Shown in pieces: positions 46,681 through 57,140 of a DNA stretch of 64,000 nt. The notes under the pieces are model-generated. The model made no database searches. It was not told the origin of the DNA and worked only from the letters and a program-made list of their open reading frames with translations. The stretch's first letter is position 1; each line of letters starts with the position of its first letter. A program made the position numbers and the translations under genes. Source of the stretch: Gorsachius magnificus (taxonomy: Eukaryota > Chordata > Aves > Pelecaniformes > Ardeidae); assembly GCA_034008185.1 (NCBI GenBank), contig CM067081.1, positions 9,485,821 to 9,549,820 on the forward strand, read 5' to 3'.

Positions 46681-49541
46681 CAATGTCTTAGGCAACGTCT
46701 TTCTTGTAGTTGAATGCTTATAATTAGAATCTTGGCAAATAATGCCAAATAAAGCATTTCTTTCTAACCTGTCCCAATCTTGGCCACTTTGACCTGTCAG
46801 TGCCTGTACAAGTGTTGTGTGACTACGGTGAAGTTCCTTCAAGATGCAAGGAAATTATCTGGCTGACAATAATTTTGGGAGCAGAAACCCCAGGGGTAGT
46901 TTTTATTCAGTCAGGTCAGTTCACCAGTCTGGGAGCTAACCATGACCCGAGTGGTAATGAGCCATCCCCAACTTTAAAGGAGAGAACACAAAGATTACAT
47001 GCCTGGAGTGGCTTCACAAAAAGCTAATTTTAGGGAAAGCTGAGCTGAAGAAAGGATCCTTGTGCACAAAAGCTATCCACTTATTTCAGCTGTATCTGTC
47101 TAATAAAAAAATGGCATCTCCTTACAAACCCTGCTGCACTTTTATTGGTGTATCATCACCCCTACTGCTGATGAAGCTGTTAGCACACCATAATGGAACT
47201 AATTTTAAAAAACACAGAACCTAATCATAACTGAGGACTGCCTTTTCCTTTGCCTGTTTTGGAAGGGTGCAAGAATATGAGCATTTTTATGGTCCTGTGT
47301 AGGCTCTGAAATTAACTCCTTACTGAGACAGTTGTGGCTGTTCTGCAGATCGCTCTCTGCAAGAGCGATGGCCTAATTTTGCGTCTTTAAAAAGTGAAGA
47401 GCTGTGCTCAAAGACTTATTCTTCAGAGCATTAATTCATACACAATCATTATCTCACTATAAAATTTGACCATTCTTTTTACTGCAGGGTACTTAAGCCA
47501 GCTGAGCGCTCTATGCTTTTATGCATGATTGAACATGTTCGCTTCTCAGTGAAACTGCAGAGCCTTGCTTTTGGAGGTTTTTAGGAGGGGGGAAGCTCAT
47601 ATGTGTTCATTTGTTGCACCTATAAACCTGTGGGTCTTTAAGGGAAGATGCTTGCTAAAGGAACAATTAAAGCAGTTGCTAGCGATTATGGGAATTAATT
47701 TTGTGAACAGAAGGAGCAGGGTGGTTTCTCAAGTGTCTATGCACAGCTTGAAGTACAGCACTTTGCCTCGGAGACCTAAATTCACAACTGAAGCTTGTAG
47801 CTGTCTGGGAAAGAACAACTGTTTTACAGAAAGTTGGTTTAGGGGTGTTTGTGATTTATTCCAGTGACGGAATTAATAATAAAGCAAACAAAAGCAATGT
47901 GGAAGAATTCTGTTTACATTACTCTTTCTAGAAACAGCCAGTATATTTCCTCAAATTCTTGCAGTGTTATTTTATTATTTTCTTTATTGTCTCTAGTGGT
48001 CAAAAAGGTAGCTTTCTAAAGTGCTACTGCTGTCCAAAGCCTAAATAATAATAATCATAGCAATAATAAATAACATTAGGGTAGAATTTAAGCACAGGCT
48101 GAGCCTTTGTTTTAATGATCTGGTGGGTTCTCTGATCGAGAGCACCATTCCTCCCAGGTACGCTAACACACCTATCCGCCTGTCTGCAGCACAGCGTAGA
48201 TAAACACACTGGGAAGAAGATACAGCTGAATAAAAACCTGCAAAAAAAAGGGGGGAGAAAGGGGAATGGGAAGATAACTTTATTCAGATCAGTTCACAGA
48301 GAGTTAGCACGTCTCCAAACCAGTTGTGTTGATCCACCTGGATGACCATCTAGCTGGAGCATGGGGCTGGGAATAGCTGGAGCTAGGGGGAAAGAAGCTC
48401 TGGTTGCTGCAATTGCTGCTGAAGCACCCAAACTGTAGAAGGATGTCAATGGAGGCTGGTTTTTCCTACAGCACACTGCAACATCGGAATTCATGGTGAA
48501 ATCTGAGCCCATAAGTCAAATATAAATATCACCTTTCAGTTAGTTTTCCTGGCTTTTGTCCACTGATGACTTCTTTTTTCTGCCAACTTTTTCTGAAAGA
48601 TGATACACAGAATACTTGACTGCATAGCCTGTGTGTATGTGTGTGTGTACAAATATAAATCCCTTGTTCCTGGAAAAATATCTTAATTTAAACGGTGTTG
48701 ATTTTGCTCTACTATCTAGAAAGTTAGGAAATTTGTATGGAGGCTTCCTGGAAACTATTACTTTGGTTATTGTAAGGGCTGTTAAAATAACAATGCTAAT
48801 TCCACATTGATTAAGACACTATTAAAATATCCAGCTAATGTTCCAATTAGCATGGAATTAGAGGAAATATTGCTGTAATTAAAAGCAACATGAAAATCCC
48901 ATTATCTTCAAAACTGCAGGGAGCTCAGTAAGTTTTCATATAGAGAAACTCAACTTCTTTTTTTCAGGTATTTAAATCTGTAGAATATTACAGCATGAAG
49001 GAGTCAAGGGGGTGTCAGGTGGATGACTGGGTCCACTTTGGTGTAGCCACTCCCAGAAAGTTATGGCTGAGCTGCTGAGAGTCCAGAAACATCTTCCCAG
49101 AGCACATCCAGCCTGTACTGGAGGACATAAGCTGGTACTGGGTGGACGGTGACCTCTTGGAGAGCCCTCCAGCCCTGTGATTCAAGGAAGGAAGGTGAAG
49201 AAGATCCTAAAATTGAAGTGACATTCTCAGAGTTGCCTTCACCAAAGGGAAATGCCATTTTTCAGAACCATCACTTCGCATATACAAACAGCTTTTCAGT
49301 CTGAATGCTTGGTACGTATGAGCATTTTAATCTTCAAATCAGGTTTTACAAACCTGAAGTTACCAGTTATCTACACAACCCCGTAGGTAAACACTATTAT
49401 CTTCACTGTTAAGGACTGGGGGGAAAAAAAAAGACAGAGAAGTTAAATTAATCCACATGTTGGTGTTACAATGCGTGGGTCAGGTGGGAAACTGGATGGC
49501 CATGAAAAGTAGAAGTCCTGATAGCAATACAGCTGTATCAT
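46681..49541. other. Intergenic, no gene recognised
   Basis: Unique AT-rich DNA. A GT microsatellite lies at 48631-48648. The stretch 48690-48960 is rich in TAAT-type motifs and could be a conserved non-coding element, but that cannot be judged without comparison. No exon was recognised. Confidence 0.5.
48631..48648. repeat. GT microsatellite
   Basis: GTGTGTATGTGTGTGTGT, with one interruption. Confidence 0.75.
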
Positions 49542-50134
49542 TGTCGTGGTTTAACCCGGCTGGCAACTCAGCACCACGCAGCTGCTCGCTCACTCCCCCC
49601 CCTCCCTCAGTGGGATGGGGGAGAGAATCGGGAAGGGGAAAACAGGTTAGAGCCGAGGGCTGAGATAAAGACAGTTTAATAAGAGAAAATAATAATAATA
49701 GTAATAATGAGAATGATAACAGAATATACAGAATATACAAAACGAATGATGCACAATGCAATTGCTCACCACCCGCCGACCGATGCCCAGCCCGTCCCGA
49801 GCCGCGAGCAGTCCCCGAGCAGCAATCAGTACCCGAGCAGCGATCACTCTCCCCACGACCGACCGACTGACTAAACCCCCCCCCGAGCATGACGTTCTAT
49901 GGTATGGAATAGCTCTTTGGACAGTTTGGGTCCTAGCTGTGCTGTACTCCCAGCTTGTTATGCACCTGGCCGAGCAGGAGAAGCTCAAAAAGTCCTTGAG
50001 CAGTCTGAGCACTGCTTGGCAACAACTAAAAACATCAGCGTGTTATCAACATTCTTCTAGCACTAAATCCAAAGCACAGCACTATGCTAGCTTCTGTGAA
50101 GAAAATTAACTCTATCCCAGCCGAAACCAGGACA
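49542..50134 (+). mobile_element. Solo ERVL-type LTR with perfect 5 bp target-site duplication
   Basis: A complete 593-base LTR from TGTCGTGGTTTAACCCGGC to CGAAACCAGGACA. ATCAT occurs on both flanks (49537-49541 and 50135-50139). Its two ends are close to the 18.7 kb LTR, but the middle differs: an AATAATAAT-rich segment and a short internal repeat of cccgagcag-type units near 49800-49845. No TATA box equivalent to that of the 18.7 kb copy remains. No viral coding sequence adjoins it. Shared features with 40331-40823 place both in one subfamily. Confidence 0.92.
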
Positions 50135-51490
50135 ATCATGTTGAAATAAAACAATAACGAAAAACCTCCAAGAAAATCCATTATATTTAGGCTTTCCAGT
50201 CAACTTTCAAATAGGTAAACAGTTAAAAGGATAACTTACTTCCCTTTCCTGGTGTTCATTGGCAGTTTGATGGTGTGCTTTAGCTGGTGTAATTGCAGGC
50301 TGCCAATGCAAAGAACAGTTCTGCTCTGCCTCTTCCTTCCTCCCTCTTCCGCCAGGCCCAGCAGGTGCTTTTGTGGCATCAAAGCCAGAGACTGAGCAGC
50401 TGCAGGTGAACAAGGTGATCAGACAAAAAACCCTAACATGCCATCCCAAAAAAGGAATATTTTTCCATTGCACCAGTTCCCTGAACCACTCACTGAACCT
50501 GTGTCTAGGTGGTCGCTGGGTCTGATGTCAGGCAGGAGAGAGGCAGGCAGGAGCTGGAGGAAGGCAATGGCAGCATCTCTCTCCCTACAGTCACAGCAGT
50601 GGATCTGTTGGAGTGCACTCTGCAATGGGACTGATTAATCTGTGATTTAACCCACTTCTCCCAGGCTTCTGGCACATTTTCACGTTCTGAGGTGCAAGTC
50701 AGCAGTTTGCTGTGGTTTGCACAAGGGTCTGCCTCTTCCACACAAAAAGATCATCCCTTCAATGCTGTCCTGAGGTGGGTTTTATGTCCCCAACCCAGAG
50801 GGGTGCTCTGCTGCAAGCTGCAAAACCAGATCTGTTTTGTGCTGTGGAGTTGAGGGCTGCCTCAATCACAGTGATGGAAAGTTTGGTCGTAGCACACAGG
50901 TCCTCTGTGCACGACTTCTGGGAGCTTGCATCATCCAGGAGGCTGTTATTGGTGCTGGCCCTGCCTGGGTGAGCTCCCACCAAAACTGGTGGTGGCAAAG
51001 ACATGTTCAGTGCAGCAAGGGGTGCTCTGCTCTATGGAGCTTTACTACATTTACTTGGCAGGTGGAAAGGTAGCTCCAATGCACCGCAGACCATTGCTGC
51101 CTTGTTAGGCACTGCTGAACAGAGGGCGTCCCTAAGTCATTCCTGTGCTTTATCAACTGCTAGACTGAGACTGAAAAAGTTAAGCTCCCACTCAAATACC
51201 AACGCTTCTCTGTGTATTGCTATGTACTTCTGCCTGCAGACCACAAGAAACCTTCCAGGACTGTACCAGGTGTACTCGTGTTTGAGAAAGAATGAAAAAC
51301 CAAAGGGTATTTGCAATTATAAGTGCTTAGCAGGCATCCTTTCTGTGATTAGTACCTATAACTCAGCTGAAGTCCTGCCTAGTTTTAAAGCAGGGCTGCA
51401 TAGGGTGAATACACATGTGCAGCTGTGTGGTGTGACCTCAAAGTCAAATACCACTTAAACTCTGTGCATACCAAAAAACCATGTGCATAT
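50135..51490. other. Intergenic, no gene recognised
   Basis: Unique sequence with many overlapping ORFs of 60-150 codons on both strands (for example 51003-51458, plus). None carries a recognised domain, and overlapping open frames on both strands point to low stop density, not coding. Confidence 0.5.
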
Positions 51491-51926
51491 GAATCATAGA
51501 ATCATAGAATGTTTTGGGTTGGAAGGGACCCCTAGAGGTCATCTAGTCCAACCCCCCTGCAGGGAGCAGGGACACCACTAACTCGATCAGGTTGCTCAGA
51601 GCCCCATCCAACCTGGCCTTGAATGTTCCCAGGGATGGGGCCTCCACTACCTCTCTGGGCAACCTGTTCCAGTGTTTCACCACCATCATTGTAAAGAATT
51701 TCCTCCTTATATCCAGTCTAAACCTACCCTGCTTCAGTTTAAAACCATTACCCCTTGTCCTGTCACAGCTGGCCCTACTAAAAAGATTGTCCCCATCTTT
51801 CCTATAGGCCCCCTTTAGATACTGAAAGGCCGTAACCAGGTCTCCGCTCAGCCTTCTCTTCTCCAGGCTGAACAAGCCCAACTCTCTCAGCCTGTCCTCA
51901 TAAGAGAGGTGCTCCAGCCCTCGGAT
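51491..51926 (-). mobile_element. CR1 3' fragment, minus strand (intron-2-type subfamily)
   Basis: The tail gaatcatagaatcatagaat on plus is followed by gttttgggttggaagggacc, the same subfamily as the CTSC intron 2 copy. The minus frame (51977-51543) encodes [40 protein letters not shown] and [20 protein letters not shown] without a break to the normal CR1 stop region. It is 5'-truncated at 51926. Confidence 0.93.
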
Positions 51927-51983
51927 ATGCCAAATATTCATTATTGCTTTTCCACCCTGAGTTTTGAAAACAAACACTGGATG

Positions 51984-52025
51984 CTTTTTCTTTTTTTCTT
52001 TTTTTTTTCTTTTTTTATTTCTTTA
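51984..52025 (+). repeat. Polypyrimidine (T-rich, TTTTTTC) tract
   Basis: About 40 bases of T with regular single C interruptions. Confidence 0.8.
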
Positions 52026-54421
52026 CTTGCTACTCCAAGCTGCCTTGTGGATTATACAAGTGATGCACTTTAAAGAGTGTCAAGAGCTTCTCAGATTGTA
52101 GCACTTTTTCTGAAATGCTGACAACCGAAAACGTTCCATTTTTCCATCAAACCTGAGTTCTGGCAGGAAAAAAATGTAACGTCTTCTCCCAGAAAACTTT
52201 CTGTAATTTGCCTTTCTGTTTATCACCAACTCCAGTCTCTACCTGGTTTTTACTCCTTCAACACCAGGGCCACAGAAAAATGGAGTGTGTCTCGGACTCT
52301 TTTTCTTTCCCCTTGTTTTACATACGACATCCATCGAAAGGCTTTTTATCTGAAGCTGTTCCTCAGCTCTTTTGAGATACAGATGCAATCAGACTTCAAT
52401 CCAAATTGCAGGTTTTGCAAGTGCACTTTGGTTGTCTCCGTTTAAAAGAGATAAAGAAGTTTATTATCAGCTCTGCCATTCACTCCTCACATCCAGGCGA
52501 TTATGAAATACAGGACACGCCACTGCTGGCTGTTAATGCCCTGGGGGAGGTGACACCAGAGGTGGGCGTACCTGAAGCCAAATGCCTGCTGGCAGAGCAG
52601 CCAATGGGCACATACTGGCCAGGTCACAATTCCGCTTGGAAATGAGATGGTGGCTCCTAACCTGTGAGCAGCTGGGTTGTCCCAGGGAACTGGGGAAAAC
52701 TGGGAACGCCCTTAGGGTGGAACAGAGTGAAGGATTACAGAGTGCCTGTTTGCCACAGCCCAGGCTGGGATCGGTGACCCAGAGGCACCTCTCCAGTCCT
52801 ACAGTTCTGCAAGAATGAGTAGGCATGCATATAAAACATATTAAGAATACTCCAAGGAACCTAATTTAACGTCCTGTTTTGATTTGCTCTTTGAAGGAGC
52901 CTCTTTCTGTTCCCCTGTTTTCCCACAGTAGGAACCTAAAGAAATTGCACTAACATATGCCACCAGGTTTAAAATTACCTAATTTCTGAATGATACTAAA
53001 CTAAGAAAATAGCAACACTAGGCTGCTTGTCTGTGTTATTCAATAGCTGATCATTTTCTTTCTTCAAAGAGACCAAAGTTTCTCTTCAGAGAAAATCTTG
53101 ACTAAGTTAGTGTTGGCTTTAATAGAATAAACTGAGTGTCAGAAGCTGCTGCTTCTGGTTTTAGTCTATAAAGCCACTGAGTTAGTTGTCTTAAGTCTAT
53201 CTCATCTTTAAACATGAGACTTGCAGCTATGAACACATTTGAGAAACTTGCAGCAAATGATCCAGTGCCTATTCATTCATTTGTCTTAGTAAAACAAAGG
53301 AAAAGTTCCCATAATTTTCAGATGTAATTTTCTAAAATATTGTTAACAAAACTGCTACGTCCAAGATACTTGAAAAGAATTTGCACCTATTTTGAAAGGC
53401 CTTAAAACATGCCAATGCTCTCAGATTGTGCCACAACAGTCTTTGGAACATCATCACACAAATACATAAGAATTTTTTATATCATCCGCACGAATAGGGA
53501 TGCTTTGATTTCTTTAAAATGCAGAATTACAAGAATGAGTTGTCTTGTGATACTGCGAATTGGCACACCTGCATTGTATGGCGTGAGATAACTAACGGGA
53601 GGCAAAGGTGGTTTGCTTTGACTGAAGTTGTCATAAACACAAAATGCATCAGGAAAGCATGAAAAGCCTGCCCGTTAAATTCACCAGTGCTAGTTAGTTG
53701 GGGGAGGAGGGCACAATGATGGAGCAGAGCAGGCTCCAGGGCTCCAGACTTGTTCCCAAATCATGTCAAGTGCATGCCAGTTTGTTCAGGTGGAAGTGGT
53801 ACCATGCCGAAAGCAGAGGGACGTGCCGCGAGCCCTGAGCCTTCACTTACCTGTACTGCAACAGGTATGTCTCAATCACCACAAAACAGCTGTACCACCC
53901 CTGCTGAACTAGACCTCTGCCTTTTTTGCACTTGCTTTTCTAGATTTAGAAACAAAGGAAATTTTTTTTTTACATGTAATCTGCCAGTAGTTGGAGTCAC
54001 ATGTCGCAGCACCATCTGAACCTTAAAAAATATAAAAATACCATCTCTATTTTTTCTCCTTCTTCTGTCCAGTGTATTTTTGTTTTCTCTACTTTTTTCA
54101 TCTTGCTGTTCTCAGTTTTTCCTTTCTCATTTCCGCTTTGATTCTCCTCTGCTTGTTCCCTTTTGCAAGCAATTTTTACTTTATTGGAAGCAATATCAGA
54201 CCTATTACAGAGCTGCAGGCTTCACTTGCATTAACCTTAGGATTGCTTCACACCACTTTGGGAAAGAACCTGAGGGCTGGTTTCTCACTGTGTCTTTGTT
54301 TGTACTCCCCGTCTCTTGTCTCCAGCGATTGTCTTGTCTAGCACATGGATAATCACAGGAGGACAGGGCACAGGGGTTAGCATCTGTCTCTTTATTTTGT
54401 TTTTGTACAGGACCTACCCCT

Positions 54422-54838
54422 CTAGAGTCCTACAACTCCTAGGTACTGTTGCACTATAAGCAATGCATTATTTAATGCCTTTGGTTTCTTAGATAACCTC
54501 ATGCAAGTTTGCAAATGCCAAAGCAATAAAAGGAGGCTTCTGTAAGACTGAAAATACACATTTTCTCCAGCTTTTAGCCCTGCAGATCTGATTATTTTTA
54601 TGGTGACAGTGTTCCTCTGTTGATCCACATTCAATACAGCCAGACTTTGCATGGCATCACGTAGTGGAAACTTCACGGTGCCCTCCGGAGTCGTGCACAA
54701 TGACGCCCTCACAGGCTGTTTACATTTATTTACACCAGCCATAGTTTCTGAGACAGCAGTGTTGAGATGGGAGGAGAGGAATGAGGCCTGAAGCACGGAG
54801 CCATACCCTGGTACATTTTCTTTGCATCTAACTTCCAT
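54422..54838 (-). other. Unexplained 138-codon ORF
   Basis: An uninterrupted frame from a true ATG in unique sequence. The central part (FPLRDAMQSLAVLNVDQQ and VTIKIIRSAGLKAGENVYF) looks protein-like in composition, but I do not recognise a family. It could be chance, an old processed pseudogene or a terminal exon. No flanking splice sites or partner exons were identified. Confidence 0.2.
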
Positions 54839-55386
54839 TCCACGTGAATATAAACAGACAGATGAAGCTGCAACCAGGAGCAGGGTCCAGCCCTCTGTTT
54901 AAGAGACAGTAGAAATCCATCTTCTCACCTGCCTAATAGTACAGAGACACTTTGCACGAGAAGTTAAAAATGCAGAATACATTCATGAAATCCTGAAGTA
55001 ATTACCATGACAGAAACCTGGGAAAGACTGGAGAGAACATCTTCCAGGCTTGCATCAAGTACCACTTGATTCATAGTTACCCAAAATGATGATTACTTCA
55101 GTGTGGTAATTCCAAGGCCACAACCGATTTTGGCACACACGAGTACAGTGGTAGAAAACGTCCCTTTCTGAAAACTGACGTTATGAAGCATGGGGATTTT
55201 TGGTTTGAGTACTGATGAAACCAAGCCTCGCTTAAATGATGTGGACATCATTTCTCATTTTGCACTGGGTACCATCAACATCTGGTTTCCCAGTCACTGA
55301 AGTAGTAAGGAATCAGTGCCATTCTCCCAGGTAGTCCCCAATATTGCTGACACAGCCTGCTCAGAGCACATGAAAACCACTTCCTT

Positions 55387-55617
55387 TTAGACTAGACATA
55401 AGGAAGAAATTAATTACAATGAGGGTAGTGAAACACTGGAACGGGTTGCCCTGAGAGGTGGTGAAGGCCCCATCCCCAGAAACATTCAAGGCCAGGTTGG
55501 ACGGGGCTCTGAGCAACCTGATCTAGTTAGCGGTGTCCCTGCTCCCTGCAGGGGGGTTGGACTAGATGGCCTCTAGGGGTCCCTTCCAACCCAAAACATT
55601 CTATGATTCTATGATTT
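55387..55617 (+). mobile_element. CR1 3' terminal fragment, plus strand
   Basis: About 230 bases of CR1 tail, starting in actagacataaggaagaaat (the RLDIRRKFF region) and passing through ggccaggttggacggggctc and gcaggggggttggactagat to attctatgattctatga. Same subfamily as the 31.5 and 51.5 kb copies, opposite orientation. Confidence 0.93.
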
Positions 55618-56852
55618 TGTGGCACTGAATGCCTATTGGAGGAGCACTTTCAGATTTTGATGTTGTTTGGAATAATTTTCACTAAAGCTAACATGCCTCA
55701 GATTGCAAGAGAAAACCTCTTGTCTTCCCTGACCTGCTAAAGGCTCCTTAGCACCTGCTCAAGGCAGTATGAATGCCTTTTCAAGGAGGTACCAACACAA
55801 CAGGGCTTCACATACAGCAAAGATACTCAGGGACAGCAGCCTTAAGCCAGCACAAGGGACATGCACAGGGGACAGGCACAGGGGACACAGGCTGGCCCAG
55901 GCACAGGGCTGGCAGTCACACTGCTCTGCTCGGCGCCGGTGAAGGCTGCCTTTTCACCTCTACTCCCGTGACCTTACCGCAGGTACCTAATCTTGCTTGT
56001 AAATCAGGTGTCTGCCATTTCTCAGCACAGCACATATACAGCAATGGGGCCAATCTCTCCTAGATGGGATAGGAAAGTTGAATGTCTGCAGAAGATGGAC
56101 TGGCTATCTGATCATCCAATTCAAGACAATGGCTGGAAGTCCACATCCAACAAATGTAATTTTTCCCTTAAAGCGATGTAAAGTCTGATAGGATGTATTT
56201 CAGAATTGACCATTGAAGCTTTATTTGTGTTTTTCATTGCTGGCTTTTGCACTGTTTCAATGCCACAGTTTATGGACAAAATAATTTTAAAAAGCAGTCA
56301 AACTGCTCACAAATTATGTGCATACAGGGAAGCACCTGCTTGCCAAACATACCTATGTTCACCACCTCAGAACAGCACTTGCATTCTCAAGTGTGCAAGG
56401 ATGCATCTGTACTTTTTGCAGTTGTGGCCCAGAGCCCCTGCCATTTTTGGGAACAGTGAGTCTCTTTCTAGGGAAACACAGAGGTTATGCTCCCCTTTTT
56501 CTCTCCTTCCTTTGAAATCTTCCGCAGACATCTGCTGAAGTCATTGGCTCTATGGGTTGTGAAGGGTTGGACTGTGTCGGCTTCTTTCTTCCCAAATATA
56601 TTGGACAATATATATGTAAGCAGAAACTTACTCAGCTTTCTGCTTCAACATTATGGCCTCCACTACCTTCTTCAGGGAGAGAGGAAAGTCTCTGACAGCA
56701 GGCTCCTGCAGGATCAGGAAAAAAAGTCCCTGCATAGGTAAGCTCATCTTCCTGAGCGACAGTATGGATCAGGGAGATCTCAGGCTTTGATGAAGAGCAC
56801 TTGGGGACGACTTCTCCACCCCCCTGCAAAAGAAGAGGTCCAAAGTGTGTAG
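55618..56852. other. Intergenic, no gene recognised
   Basis: Contains a short GCACAGGGGACA-type repeat at 55848-55911. The overlapping plus-strand ORFs near 56206-56538 show no domain. Confidence 0.5.
55848..55911 (+). repeat. Short GCACAGGGGACA-like tandem repeat
   Basis: Four to five degenerate 10-14 base units of the form gcacaggggaca or cagg. Confidence 0.65.
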
Positions 56853-57140
56853 GATCATGGGATGATGCGGGCTCGGAAGGACTTTGGGTATCTCTACTCC
56901 AACCTCTTGGCCAAAACAGGGTAAGCTCTGAATTAGGTCAGGTTGCTGAGGGCTTTATCCTGTTGGATCTGGAAAACCTGCAAGGACAGAGAGTGCAGAA
57001 ATGGGCCCCTGTCTCATTGCCTGACTGTCCTCTGTCCTCATGGCGAAAAAACTTCTCCTAATATCCAATCTGGTTGCTTCCCGTTGTCTGTAGTCCTCCT
57101 ACCATGCGCCCCTCTGAAGACATTGGCTCTGTTTTCATGA
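56853..57140 (-). mobile_element. Old decayed CR1 fragment, minus strand
   Basis: Plus reads atcatgggatgatgcgggct, then a diverged version of the CR1 3' region: aggtcaggttgctgagggct, ggaaaacctgcaaggac, aacttctcctaatatccaat and atgcgcccctctgaaga. Divergence is much higher than in the other fragments and no frame is open. Confidence 0.75.

Larger units (their letters stand above)
51927..55386. other. Intergenic, no gene recognised
   Basis: A T/C-rich tract at 51984-52025 adjoins the previous CR1. The rest is unique, AT-rich DNA. One minus-strand ORF of 138 codons (54838-54422) stands out by length only. Confidence 0.5.

Noticed and set aside
50200..51460. A possible gene in a cluster of overlapping ORFs
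   Set aside because: Frames are open on both strands, none has a recognisable domain, and no splice-linked partners were found. It is most likely a low-stop-density region.
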